A stretch of 64,000 bases of DNA, taken from positions 51,572 through 115,571 of the forward strand of contig NZ_MAOE01000132.1 in assembly GCF_001884185.1 (NCBI RefSeq), in the 5' to 3' direction. The stretch is from Bacillus albus. GTDB taxonomy: Bacteria; Bacillota; Bacilli; Bacillales; Bacillaceae_G. The notes below the pieces were generated by a model that ran no database searches, had not been told where the DNA came from, and was given only the letters and a program-made list of their open reading frames with translations. The first letter of the stretch is position 1. Each line of letters starts with the position of its first letter. Positions 36,535 to 45,669 of the stretch are shown here, piece after piece. The translations under genes and the position numbers were made by a program.

Positions 36535-37840
36535 TTAATTACGTTCAACACTATACCCTTTTGAATGAATTTCTAAATTCAATTTATTTGAGTAAGCCTG
36601 ATTTAAAATAAGAAATACGATCCCTCCTCCAATTGGAAGCGTGTAGGATGGAATATGATTTAATAATAGACCTGATAATGCCAGTGCTATCGGCTGCATC
36701 ATTTTACCTAAACTTAATCCAATACTAAGCACTCTGCCCCTATATTCATCTGGAATCTCTCTTTGCATAAAATAAATTAAAGGGATATCAATTAATGCTA
36801 TCATTAACCCTAAAAAGAACATAATGGCGCAGTACATAGTCACAAATACAATTTTATTCACTTCAATACTTTTAAATAGAACAGGTGCACCTGAAACTAT
36901 CATAAAAATTGCCACCATAAAACTTATTTTTTTTCAATAGATAGGAATAAGAAAAATGATTCGTTATCTTTTTTACTATTATTGCACCAACTATCATACC
37001 TATTGGAAAAGTCCCTTGGATCAAACCAAAATGTTTAGAACTAAGATTGAGAACTGTATTAATAATGTATGGCAATGGAACAGTTACAGCAAATCCTAGG
37101 AAAAAATTAAGTGAAATTAAAATACGAAACGTATTTTTTAAGCTTTCCCGCTCCATTAAGTAAGAGTATCCCTCCTTTATATCTTTAATAAAATTAATTT
37201 CCCTTATTGAACATTCCTTATTTATGTATTGCTCGAACAATTTAAAGTTAATAAATAATATGGATATACCCGAAAGAATAAATGAAATACCGTTTATAAT
37301 GATAAATGTTTTAATATCAAAGACTACAAAAACAATCCCCCCTAGCATAGGGCCTAGAATTAAAGATATGGAATCGATAATTTTACTTATAGAGTTAATA
37401 CTCATAAGCCTCTCTTTAGAGACGATATTAGGTTTTGCAGCTTCTAATCCTATTCCAAAAAAGGTTGTAAATACTGTCATAAGAAAGGTTGTAGTATAAA
37501 TAAAGGATAAGTTTAATCCATAATAGCTGCTTAATATATAAACAGCTATTAATAAACATCCACTTAGTAAATCCATACAAACAACTAGTTTCTTTTTATC
37601 AACCTTATCAGCAATGACACCAGCAAATGGATTCATAATAATCATTGGAATCGTACCTAATATGAGCGTAATCGCGAAATTTAATGCGGACCCAGTTATT
37701 TGTAAAACATATAATCCTAATGCGAAACTATAAATAGAGCTACCGAATATTGATACTGTTTTTGCAATTGAATATAAACAAATATTTCTTAGTTCTTGGT
37801 TGCTTTTTTTATTTTCTATATGTAACCGTAAACTTGCCAT
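36535..37840 (-). pseudogene. MFS (macrolide-efflux-like) exporter with an A8 frameshift
   Basis: The first 299 codons encode eight or so helices of an MFS exporter: ICLYSIAKTVSIFGSSIYSF, the motif-A loop GVIADKVDKKKLVV, and EAAKPNIVSKERLMSINSIS, as in MefA-type efflux proteins. At a run of eight A on the minus strand (36927-36934) the frame breaks. With seven A the protein would continue as LLKKISFMVAIFMIV and go on through REIPDEYRGRVLSIGLSLGK to the stop at 36535. AGGGGG lies 7 bases before the ATG at 37840. Homopolymer miscall and true mutation are both possible. Its promoter has MerR-type geometry. Confidence 0.85.
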
Positions 37841-37863
37841 AACTTTTCCCCCTGTCTAATTTT

Positions 37864-37894
37864 GTATTACGTACATTGTAAGTTCTTGGGTCAA
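37864..37894 (-). promoter_or_regulatory. Promoter with 19-bp spacer typical of MerR-family control
   Basis: On the minus strand TTGACC (37894-37889) and TAATAC (37869-37864) are separated by 19 bases, longer than the usual 17 and characteristic of MerR-activated promoters. It lies 23 bases upstream of the MFS start codon. The MerR-domain gene is downstream-adjacent in the genome order (39176 upstream on the same strand). Confidence 0.55.
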
Positions 37895-37941
37895 CCCAAT
37901 CGCAATATGTACGATTTGAATAATTTTAAGGGGAAATAAAT

Positions 37942-37967
37942 AAAAGATGGGGTTAACCCCATCTTTT
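37942..37967. terminator. Hairpin overlapping the end of the MerR-methyltransferase gene
   Basis: An 11-bp perfect stem (37942-37952 with 37957-37967) with a TTAA loop that includes the stop codon; T-rich on the minus strand. It can separate the regulator gene from the MFS gene. Confidence 0.75.
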
Positions 37968-39176
37968 TCCGAAAAATGAATATGTATAAATTTCTTCACC
38001 TTGAACAAAGAAATCCTCGTACTTTCCGCCTCGTTTCAAATAATTTGAAGTACTTTCATCAATGGATTGAAACTGTAGATTTTGGAGTTCTTTCTTTATT
38101 TTTGAAAGTGTAAAATTTGCTCGAAAGTTATTTGTAATTTGGCTATTTAAGCTGAAATTTTTAAATAAAATAAATAAACTTAATAAATAACAATCAGATT
38201 TAAAAAGTGGGTTTAATTCGTGAAGTAAAAAATCCTCATGTTCAAAACTATAATTGCTCGTACCAGAGTGATCAATTACAATATCTACTGACCGATTTTG
38301 AATAGGGATGTTCAAAAAATCCTCACAGATAAAGAGAATATTTCTTCTCGGATTTTTTCTCGCTAATACGTCTTTTAAAAATAAAAGTTTATTGAAATCT
38401 CTATCTACTGCGATGTATAGGCAATCTTCGGGTAGTTCTTCATAAATGCTCCTCAAAAAGAACCCAAGTCCTGATCCTATATCTAGTATTAATTTGTTAT
38501 TTAAATCTAAATGTATTAGTTTCTTTTTCGCCCATTCCCCTTCTCTATGCATATTTTCCAAATATGTATTATCAGTTTCATGAATATAATCCGATATAAT
38601 ATTTTCAAGTGACGTTTGCTCATTTGCTTTAAATAATTTACCAGCAGATATAATTCCTGAAGTAATAATGTATTCTTCTCCACAATTACAAATTAACTTT
38701 CCTTCAATAATTTGATTGTTATTAATAATTCCATCTTGAAGAATTAATTTTTTGCTACACTTAGAACATGTCAGTAAATGTAGTACACTTAAATCTATCC
38801 CTATAATTGAATTAGAAGTTTCATTTGTTAATAATAAACCATGTAACACTCTCTTTAATTTATCCCGTTTCTTCTCCAAAAGTTCTATTTCCTGTTCCAT
38901 CTTGTCATATTTCAGTTTAAATAAAGATTGGTAAAAAGTATCTTTTTCGTAATTCATAGATTTCGCTAAATTTTTATAAAAAAATAGTTCTTTAATTTCA
39001 TTCAAGCTAAATCCTAGGTCTTTGTAATGTAAAATAAGTTCTAAATCTGTTTGACAATACTCATCAAAAAAATAGTGTCCCCCCTTTTTTTCAGGAATAA
39101 TGAGACTGAGATCCATATAATGTCTAATTGTATCAATACTTAAGTTATTTACTTCTCCAAACTTACCGATTTTCAT
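37953..39176 (-). CDS. MerR-family regulator fused to a zinc-ribbon SAM methyltransferase
   Basis: 407 residues. Residues 1-75 are a MerR winged helix (KIGKFGEVNNLSIDTIRHYM, then HYFFDEYCQTDLELILHYKD). A coiled coil (~80-112) follows. Residues ~133-175 form a Trm112-like zinc ribbon, with LTCSKCSKKL and GKLICNCGEEYIITSGI giving four cysteines. From ~225 there is a class I methyltransferase: NKLILDIGSGLGFFLRSIYE (motif I), VDRDFNKLLFL (acidic end of beta-2) and VDIVIDHSG. Zinc-ribbon methyltransferases include antibiotic-resistance rRNA methylases, and the neighbour is a drug-type MFS exporter, so an effector-sensing resistance role is plausible but inferred. Confidence 0.85.
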   Translation of the reverse strand: MKIGKFGEVNNLSIDTIRHYMDLSLIIPEKKGGHYFFDEYCQTDLELILHYKDLGFSLNEIKELFFYKNLAKSMNYEKDTFYQSLFKLKYDKMEQEIELLEKKRDKLKRVLHGLLLTNETSNSIIGIDLSVLHLLTCSKCSKKLILQDGIINNNQIIEGKLICNCGEEYIITSGIISAGKLFKANEQTSLENIISDYIHETDNTYLENMHREGEWAKKKLIHLDLNNKLILDIGSGLGFFLRSIYEELPEDCLYIAVDRDFNKLLFLKDVLARKNPRRNILFICEDFLNIPIQNRSVDIVIDHSGTSNYSFEHEDFLLHELNPLFKSDCYLLSLFILFKNFSLNSQITNNFRANFTLSKIKKELQNLQFQSIDESTSNYLKRGGKYEDFFVQGEEIYTYSFFGKRWG

Positions 39177-39600
39177 AATATCCCTACCATTTAAATATTT
39201 TTTTATATAGATTTCTATTTTTATCTTTAAAAATCCTTTCCCCTTTTTTTATCAACATTATCTACGGAATGAACAAATGGTATTATTTATATTGTTGTGC
39301 CTAATAATATAACATGCAACTTTTGGTTTTATGTATGTCAAATTATGAGTATCAAAAATATTAAACCTCAATAGATTTATTCTTTTTTACTTAATAAAAT
39401 GTACCTATAAATAGAAATTATAGCATTACTTTATTGAACTATTGGAGCAGGATCCTGTATAAGATTACATAGGGGTAGCGTCACATGCCCATCAAGCTAA
39501 ACGAGTAACTTACTAGATATGGAACGATCCTTGGTTCAAAATTAACAATTGATAGAAAAGTAGGCATACTAAAGAAGCCTATTAAAATCTGATTTTTTTG
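39177..39600. other. Intergenic region with degraded mobile DNA
   Basis: About 420 bases without a gene. The first part is the upstream region of the MerR-methyltransferase gene. Near 39470-39510 a GGGGTAGCGTCACATGCC segment resembles sequence that accompanies insertion elements in this group, though I cannot identify it. A short hairpin (39563-39583, TAGGC with GCCTA) followed by T7 lies just before the transposase remnant. Confidence 0.4.
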
Positions 39601-39964
39601 CTAGGCAGCTTGTCTATGTTTCACCATCGTTTTATACACAATCCCCAAAATATTAAAGACAGTCACTTCCTTATACCAATGACATTTACGACCGTTCTCT
39701 TTTAATATTTTTACATTCATCAATTTCAAAAAATGATTTCCACGTTTTAAACAAAATTTCAATCTGGCAACGAAGTGAATAAAGAGGTTCATCTAATTTT
39801 CCAAAGAAAATGGAATCATAACTTTGCCGTAAGTTAATTATTAACCCATAAGCTTGCCGTGTTTTTATTAATATAGCTTTGGAATAATATTTGGTTAAAT
39901 TAATACTAATAACCTTGATAAATGAGCAAAAAGAAAGAGCGTGTTTTGAAGAAAGATTAATCAA
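39601..39964 (-). mobile_element. IS4-family (IS231-like) transposase remnant
   Basis: Two overlapping frames preserve only the C-terminal end of an IS4-type transposase. The first frame contains DEPLYSLRCQIEILFKTWKS, which fits the Y-x2-R-x3-E-x6-K signature with the catalytic Glu. It ends at KNIKRERS. The second frame continues with KENGRKCHWYKEVTVFNILG to KHRQAA, equivalent to the last residues of the family. The segment normally between them is missing and the junction shares AAAAGAGAACG in both frames, consistent with a short-homology deletion. No intact ends are visible. Inactive. Confidence 0.75.
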
Positions 39965-39975
39965 AATACGCTCTT
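39935..39975 (-). terminator. 15-bp hairpin at the upstream edge of the transposase remnant
   Basis: Arms 39935-39949 and 39961-39975 match except for one G-T pair; an 11-nt loop lies between them. On the minus strand it is followed by TCTTTTT, so it can terminate transcripts coming from the NUDIX side. Confidence 0.6.
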
Positions 39976-40120
39976 AATTTATTTAATTGAATCATTCTTT
40001 TATAAAAAGTCAGATTATCTCTGTAATCCTTCTCCATTAAAGTCCCTGATGATTGAACAAGATAAATTCCAAAGTTACCCTTATTTATAACAATTTTACT
40101 TCTATTATAAATTTAAAGCG

Positions 40121-40555
40121 TTATGAAGAATGAATACGAATCAATGCTTCCGCATGTTTAATGCTTTCTTTTAAATAAATTGGCGAATTGGGGTGATTTA
40201 ATATTTCTTTAGTAGTTAACCATAATACCGCTTCAACCTCATCGGGACTTTTAGAAAATGCCTCCCCCGATTCATATTTGCAAAGAAAAACAATATCGAC
40301 AACATTTTCACCTGTATCGGTTACGAATGATGTACTATGTATATAATTTAGCCTTTTTTTTACGCTCACACCGACTTCTTCTAATATTTCTCGCTTTACT
40401 GTTCGCTCTAATATGTCTTAGAAATTTCCTTCTATATCTAACTTACCTCCCACAAGAGAAAGCCAACCACCAGCATGTTCCTCTTTTTTGCTTCTTTCAA
40501 TAACAAGCCATTTATCATTCTTCCTTATAGCACCTTCAACATTTACGATAAACAT
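40121..40555 (-). pseudogene. NUDIX hydrolase with an in-frame stop codon inside the NUDIX region
   Basis: AGGAGG lies 9 bases before ATG 40555 (MFIVNVEGAIRKNDKWLVIE). The frame runs through GGWLSLVGGKLDIEGNF, then meets TAA at 40420-40418, and continues in the same frame with DILERTVKREILEEVGVSVK and VVDIVFLCKYESGEAF to the real end at 40121. A single-base change would restore the codon. The break is within the catalytic box, so a truncated product would be inactive. An internal GTG at 40369 lacks the box. Read-through would give a ~144-residue NUDIX protein with a longer-than-usual loop in the box. Confidence 0.8.
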
Positions 40556-40652
40556 TTTAAAGTACCTCCTATAAATTACCCTTAATTGCTTCTTCAAGGT
40601 TTTTAATATTTCCTTCCTTTTACATAAATTATAAGTTTGCCGCGAACAAAAA

Positions 40653-40689
40653 GAACTATAACCTTGCCAAAATGGCAAAGTTATAGTTC
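40653..40689. repeat. 16-bp inverted repeat
   Basis: Arms 40653-40668 and 40674-40689 differ at one position, around a 5-base loop. The arms contain GGCAAxGTTATAGTT. The same GGCAA-x-x-TTAT core recurs at 40631-40642 and twice in the transposase remnant (39818-39829, 39848-39859). It may be a terminator or a vestige of mobile DNA. Confidence 0.5.
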
Positions 40690-40769
40690 AAATCACACTT
40701 TTTTCTTATATGTATTCGCCTTCTTCTCAATCACTATATATAAGCTGAAAAGCTCAAACAAAAAACTGT

Positions 40770-41219
40770 CTATAATTCCTTGCCTTCCCCCACAGCCCCT
40801 TTCAACCTCTGCAACATATACCCAATCCCTTTACACCCTGCTAACGGATACTTAATAATTTCTTCTTGATACAATTGTGTCACTACTTTCTTATGCTTCT
40901 TACCTGCAAGTAAAACGATTTCATCAAACTGAAGCAACTCTTTTTCAATCATCTGTTGTTTTAATTGTTCCATACTAATAATCTCATCACTCTTCGAATC
41001 AAACGCAAGATCATAGTTTTCTAGTACAATATCATTTGGCCTTAAAAACCCATGCTTCGCTGATAATATAACCCAATTCTCAAAAAACATAGTTGCATAC
41101 GCCTGACACGCTTTTCCGAATGGGCTAATATATACATCTTTTGCCTCCATCGGCCCGTAATCCGGATACTTATCCCAAATTTTCTTTTTCCCGCATGGAA
41201 TTATGCATAACCTTTTCAT
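40770..41219 (-). CDS. DUF6884-type protein
   Basis: 149 residues. The start RLCIIPCGKKKIWDK, then YISPFGKACQAYATMFFENW followed by VILSAKHGFLRPND, matches the DUF6884 family (also related to the YaaA/queuosine-cluster proteins by its CGKxK and AKHG segments). DEIVLLAGKKHKKVV and PLAGCKGIGYMLQRL complete it. GAGGTAAG precedes the ATG. Activity unknown. It begins 20 bases after the putative zinc peptidase gene and is probably in its operon. Confidence 0.75.
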   Translation of the reverse strand: MKRLCIIPCGKKKIWDKYPDYGPMEAKDVYISPFGKACQAYATMFFENWVILSAKHGFLRPNDIVLENYDLAFDSKSDEIISMEQLKQQMIEKELLQFDEIVLLAGKKHKKVVTQLYQEEIIKYPLAGCKGIGYMLQRLKGAVGEGKEL

Positions 41220-41239
41220 TTAAATTTCTTACCTCACTT

Positions 41240-42445
41240 CTAACTTTTTAAATATAAAAATATAGAATTCTCTTCTTCTTCATACTCAGCTTCTATACCA
41301 CCAATACCCACTACGTTCCAACCATTATTCGTTTCTATCGGCTTTTCATTCATTATAATATGAACTTGTGTCATATTTTTAAAATCTTCTTCAAAAGATG
41401 CTAAAACAGGTTGATTTATCATATATGTTTTATTATGTATACGTACACTTAAAAAGGTTTTATGTAACGCTTTATTTTTGTTTAATTTTACATTCATTGG
41501 ATTAAACGAATTTAATTTTATATTCCCTACAATATACAGATGATACCCTTTTTCATTATAAAATTGTTTAAATTCCTTGTCTCTTTCGTTTTGAACAAAA
41601 TGAAGAATTTGCTTCGTTTCTTTGCTTATTGCAAATTCATTATTTAAACTTAAAACATCATTAAAATTTTGTTTTAAAAAAGTATATAACGATTTATCAC
41701 TATTAAAGAAGTTCGTTTTCCATTCAGGATGGATTTCATCTAATAATAAACATAAAAGCATCCCTGAGCTATAACAGCTCTTCCTAATGTTATAATTAGC
41801 ATCATATGTATCTAAAATAAGTCCGCTATATTTTCGTAATGTTTTACTTTCATCATTTTTACATACTGCAATGTGGGCGTTCATTTCAACATACCAAGCA
41901 GGCCCCTCTATACTTTCAACCATATACTCATATGTTATAAACTCTGCTCCCATAAATCTAGCTCTTTGCTCTCTTAATTCAATAAATTGCTTAATATAAT
42001 CATTTCTCTCAGCTTGTGACTTACAATGAACCGCATCATATAAACAAATTCGTTCTTTATTTCGCAATTGTATATTTTCTTCTATTATAGGATATTGAAA
42101 TCCTAGAGATTCATTTGGAAATCTACTTTCTTTATTCAAATATTGATAGCAATGAAAAAGTTCATGCACCACAACTGCAAGTAAACTTTCATAATCTCTA
42201 TGCCTTTTCATATTCACGATGGCAGTCGGATAATCTTTTAATAGGATAAATGTATCAGCCTTAAATTGTTCATCTCGCTTTAAAACGGCATACTCACCAT
42301 CATCTTTCAAAAATAATGGATGATGAAATACATACACATATTCATCATTATATAATGCAAATGCAGTCCTATTGAAACTAGGCCATAGCGTATTCAATAA
42401 TTCTATATTTACATCTTTCTTTATTCGATTTAATATATTGTTCAT
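41240..42445 (-). CDS. Putative zinc metallopeptidase-like protein (HExxH)
   Basis: 401 residues from ATG 42445 (AGGGGTG 9 bases upstream; an in-frame GTG four codons upstream overlaps the ribosome site). VVVHELFHCYQYLNKE near residue 92 carries an HExxH zinc motif, and MVESIEGPAWYVEMNAHIAV near residue 172 supplies a plausible glutamate third ligand (the glu-zincin pattern ExxxW/A-Y-x-E). The last ~120 residues look like a separate beta domain. No signal peptide. Peptidase activity is inferred from these motifs only; I do not recognise a named family. Confidence 0.65.
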   Translation of the reverse strand: MNNILNRIKKDVNIELLNTLWPSFNRTAFALYNDEYVYVFHHPLFLKDDGEYAVLKRDEQFKADTFILLKDYPTAIVNMKRHRDYESLLAVVVHELFHCYQYLNKESRFPNESLGFQYPIIEENIQLRNKERICLYDAVHCKSQAERNDYIKQFIELREQRARFMGAEFITYEYMVESIEGPAWYVEMNAHIAVCKNDESKTLRKYSGLILDTYDANYNIRKSCYSSGMLLCLLLDEIHPEWKTNFFNSDKSLYTFLKQNFNDVLSLNNEFAISKETKQILHFVQNERDKEFKQFYNEKGYHLYIVGNIKLNSFNPMNVKLNKNKALHKTFLSVRIHNKTYMINQPVLASFEEDFKNMTQVHIIMNEKPIETNNGWNVVGIGGIEAEYEEEENSIFLYLKS

Positions 42446-42606
42446 TATATGTAACACCCCTATATCATTCTACATACACCTATTCTGTTCCACTTAAAAT
42501 AAACCCTTTTATTTACATAAATGTTAGCAAAACATATATCTTTTCTCAAACTATAATGTATTATATAAATGTACATGTGATGATTTTATGAAAAGGAGGT
42601 GAACAA

Positions 42607-42804
42607 ATGAAAAATATACTCCCTGCACTAGTACTCTATATTATTGTTTGCATAATCGCTATGATTGCTCCAGCATCTCAAGGTTATAATCATGTTGGCT
42701 GGAAGTTGTTTGTTGGGCAAGCGTATGCTATACCTATTTTTCTCATTACAGCTATTATTACATTTTATATAAACAAGAAAAAATCTACAAACAAACAGTT
42801 ATAA
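42607..42804 (+). CDS. Small two-helix membrane protein (DUF4017-like)
   Basis: 65 residues with AAAAGGAGGTGA ahead of ATG 42607, a near-ideal ribosome site. Two helices (about 4-21 and 35-54) flank an APASQGYNHVGWKLFVGQ loop that I associate with a small Bacillus family (DUF4017), though not with certainty. Basic tail NKKKSTNKQL. A perfect hairpin begins at its stop codon. Function unknown. Confidence 0.65.
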   Translation: MKNILPALVLYIIVCIIAMIAPASQGYNHVGWKLFVGQAYAIPIFLITAIITFYINKKKSTNKQL

Positions 42805-42830
42805 GGATAGCTAATGCTATCCTTATTTTA
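42801..42830. terminator. Bidirectional terminator at convergent gene ends
   Basis: An 11-bp perfect stem (42801-42811 with 42816-42826) with a 4-nt loop. It contains the stop of the small membrane protein and the last bases of the M3 peptidase gene. Confidence 0.85.
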
Positions 42831-44469
42831 ATTCATGAATCAGATCAAAAATTACACTTGCAGTACTTTCTATCCTTTCTTCCGAAAAATCAAACGTGAC
42901 ACCTGTTTTTTCATATATTACTTGTATAGGTAAATTCCAATCTGCACATGCTCCCTCTTTAAAGAAATCAATCGCTTTTTCTGGATCTTCTCGATACATT
43001 TGAAATAATTGCATTGCCCCTATTTGTGCAATTGCATATTCAATTTTATAAAAAGGAAACTGAATAATATGAAATGATTCTAACCAACTTGAACCAATTT
43101 CATCTTCTAATCCGACAATATCGACTGATGAATATTGATACCTTTCACATAGTTCCATATATTTCTTATCACGTTCTTCTGGAGTATGGTTTGGATTTGT
43201 ATACAGCCAGTGCTGAAATACATCTCCTGCAATTGACGACATTAATAAAGACAAAGCACGATACAATTGTACGCGCTGTGCTTCTTTATATTCATCCTCT
43301 CGCTTATAAAAAATAGTAAGCTTATCCATTACTAATAACTCAAGACTGAGGGAATAAAGCTCAGCCACCTCTTCACGAAGATATCTTTCCTGCATACTAC
43401 TATCATTGTTAAATTGTTTATAAAAATGAAATGCATGTCCCGCTTCATGTATGAGCGCGTTAATCGCATAAAATGATGGACTAAAATTAGAATACACAAA
43501 AACCTCTTTACTATGAGGCAAGGTAAAACAAGCTGCTCCTGGCGCTTTATTTTCACGTTCTTCTACGTCAACGAATCCTTCTTTCCTTATATGAATAAAT
43601 TTCTCATGAAAATATAAATCTGTCTTCCGAAACATTTCTTCCACCCCATCCAATAAATCAATGGCATTTTGAAATGGAGCTTTTGGTATATTACATGGAG
43701 TAAGATCCCAAGGACGATATCTTTTTACACCTAGATTCTTTTTAGAAATACTTCCTAATTTCTCCCATATTGGCACAACATACTTTTCTATAGATTCATG
43801 AAGCTTATAACACTCTTCAATACTATAATCTCTATTTTTTTGTTTGAAAGCATATTCACTATAATTATTAAATCCTGCATGTAAAGCGATCTCATTTCGT
43901 AATTGTACGAGTTCATTCATAATACAATCTATTTCTATTTTCACTTCACTTCTTGCTTCACATAAAGCATACCAAGCTTTTTCACGAATAGCTCTATTAG
44001 AGTTATCTAACTTTGCTTTTACGTATGCATACGTCTTTCGCTCGCCTTCCCAATTTATAGTTATGTTTGACATTATTTCTCTATATTTCGTAATTAGCTC
44101 TTGCTCTTTTATGGAAAGAGTAACGTTCTTTTCATTAAACATTTTACTCTTCACCACCCTTGCTTTTTTCATAAATCCGTATTTCTGCTCATCTAATACG
44201 CCGGATAACGGACACTCTCTAAATTTCTCGTCAAATTTTGCATTGTAACTTTTTAAAAGCGGTTGAATTGTATTTTGATTATACATATGTAAATCACGTA
44301 TATTTCTATCATTTGTATCTCTATACATGGCGATTAAACTACTTGTTATCTCCTCTTCTATTTCAGCAGTTACACGCCGTTCATCAAAAAGCCAACTCTC
44401 TAATTCTGAAACAGAAGCAATATTTCGCTCTAAAAGTAACTGTAATCTCCTTTCTAAATCATTAAACAT
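42823..44469 (-). CDS. M3-family oligoendopeptidase (PepF-like)
   Basis: 548 residues from ATG 44469 (AGGAGG 8 bases upstream; an upstream in-frame ATG lacks a site). The thimet/oligopeptidase F active site NALIHEAGHAFHFYKQF (HExxH, with the third ligand Glu about 25 residues later in LREEVAELYSLSLELL) is intact near residue 340. Downstream YRYQYSSVDIVGLEDEIGSS-like and YKIEYAIAQIGAMQLF segments are typical of the family. It cleaves short peptides in the cytoplasm. Somewhat shorter than classical PepF (about 600). The N-terminal 200 residues are helical as expected. Confidence 0.9.
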   Translation of the reverse strand: MFNDLERRLQLLLERNIASVSELESWLFDERRVTAEIEEEITSSLIAMYRDTNDRNIRDLHMYNQNTIQPLLKSYNAKFDEKFRECPLSGVLDEQKYGFMKKARVVKSKMFNEKNVTLSIKEQELITKYREIMSNITINWEGERKTYAYVKAKLDNSNRAIREKAWYALCEARSEVKIEIDCIMNELVQLRNEIALHAGFNNYSEYAFKQKNRDYSIEECYKLHESIEKYVVPIWEKLGSISKKNLGVKRYRPWDLTPCNIPKAPFQNAIDLLDGVEEMFRKTDLYFHEKFIHIRKEGFVDVEERENKAPGAACFTLPHSKEVFVYSNFSPSFYAINALIHEAGHAFHFYKQFNNDSSMQERYLREEVAELYSLSLELLVMDKLTIFYKREDEYKEAQRVQLYRALSLLMSSIAGDVFQHWLYTNPNHTPEERDKKYMELCERYQYSSVDIVGLEDEIGSSWLESFHIIQFPFYKIEYAIAQIGAMQLFQMYREDPEKAIDFFKEGACADWNLPIQVIYEKTGVTFDFSEERIESTASVIFDLIHELK

Positions 44470-44516
44470 ACACAATCCTCCTATTTTAAATTTTGATTTT
44501 TCTGTTTTCAAGAGAT

Positions 44517-44560
44517 AAAAAAGGACAAGTAGCCAATCCGACTACTTGTCCTTTTTTGTT
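44517..44560. terminator. Strong terminator after ppaC
   Basis: A 16-bp perfect stem (44517-44532 with 44542-44557) with T-rich flanks on both strands. It lies downstream of ppaC on the minus strand. Confidence 0.92.
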
Positions 44561-44578
44561 AAACCATACTCAATACTA

Positions 44579-45508
44579 TTAAGCTTGGAATGCTTCTGTT
44601 AATACTGGTACGATTTGTTTTTTACGAGATACAACACCTTTTAAAGTAGCAGTGTTGTTTTCTAAAGATACGTTGTATGCTTTCTCAACAACGTTTGCTG
44701 CTTTACCGATCGCAAGACCAACAGAATCGTTAGTTAAGATATCCGTTACAACGAATAAGAATAGGTCTAAACCTTTTTCTTCTACTACTGCAGAGATAAC
44801 TTTTTCAAGTTCCGCTTGGTGTACAAGAACGTCGTTTGTATCAACAGCGTTTACTTGTGCGATTTCAACTTTCGCATTACCCATTTGGAATTCTTTAGCG
44901 TCAAGAGAGATTAATTGCTCCATTGTTTTTCCGCTTAAGTCAGCACCAGCTTTTAACATTTCTAAGCCGTAGTTATCAGCATCTACACCAGCGATTTCCG
45001 CTAATTCACGAGCTGCTGCTACGTCTTGTTCTGTGCAAGTTGGAGATTTGAATAGTAAAGAATCTGAAATGATTGCAGATAACATTAAACCTGCAACTTC
45101 TTTACGAATTGTAACACCGTTTTCTTTGTACATTTTGTTTAAGATTGTAGCCGTACAACCAACTGGCTCACAACGGTAGTAAATAGGATCGCTTGTTTCA
45201 AAGTTAGCAATACGGTGATGGTCAATAACTTCTAACACACGAACAGATTCGATATCGTTAGCACTTTGTTGACGCTCGTTATGATCAACTAAAATAACGT
45301 TGTTCACTTCGCTTGCAACTGTCTCAACAAAACGCGGTCCTTCTACTTTAAAATAGTCTAACGCAAATTGAGTTTCACCGCTGATTTCACCTAAACGTAC
45401 AGGCTCAGCATTCATTCCTAATTCTTTTTTCAGTTCTGCATAAGCAATTGCAGAACAAATTGCATCTGTATCTGGGTTTTTATGCCCGAAAACTAGTACT
45501 TTTTCCAT
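44579..45508 (-). CDS. ppaC: Manganese-dependent inorganic pyrophosphatase
   Basis: 309 residues from ATG 45508 (GAGGTGG upstream), the standard family length. This DHH-family enzyme hydrolyses pyrophosphate released by biosynthesis. Visible motifs: [20 protein letters not shown] at the N terminus, [11 protein letters not shown], the DHH motif in [14 protein letters not shown], and the C-terminal domain end [15 protein letters not shown]. Codon use is more biased than in the neighbours, fitting high expression. Monocistronic. Confidence 0.97.
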   Translation of the reverse strand: MEKVLVFGHKNPDTDAICSAIAYAELKKELGMNAEPVRLGEISGETQFALDYFKVEGPRFVETVASEVNNVILVDHNERQQSANDIESVRVLEVIDHHRIANFETSDPIYYRCEPVGCTATILNKMYKENGVTIRKEVAGLMLSAIISDSLLFKSPTCTEQDVAAARELAEIAGVDADNYGLEMLKAGADLSGKTMEQLISLDAKEFQMGNAKVEIAQVNAVDTNDVLVHQAELEKVISAVVEEKGLDLFLFVVTDILTNDSVGLAIGKAANVVEKAYNVSLENNTATLKGVVSRKKQIVPVLTEAFQA

Positions 45509-45627
45509 GTTTTCCACCTCTTCATGAAAAGGATATCTTAAAGAAGCAAATATGACAATATTTAAAGCATAATTTTTTATAAATAATTGCACTTTCTTCT
45601 ATATTTTTCATCGTTTTTCGTAAAAAA

Positions 45628-45653
45628 GATCATCTAAAATGAATTAGATGATC
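45628..45653 (-). terminator. Terminator of the AA10 gene
   Basis: A 10-bp perfect stem (45628-45637 with 45644-45653) followed by T6 on the minus strand. Confidence 0.85.
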
Positions 45654-45669
45654 GAAATGTATATTTTAT

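Noticed and set aside
37224-37499. Plus-strand frame inside the MFS exporter
   Set aside because: Antisense to the exporter helices with no ribosome site.
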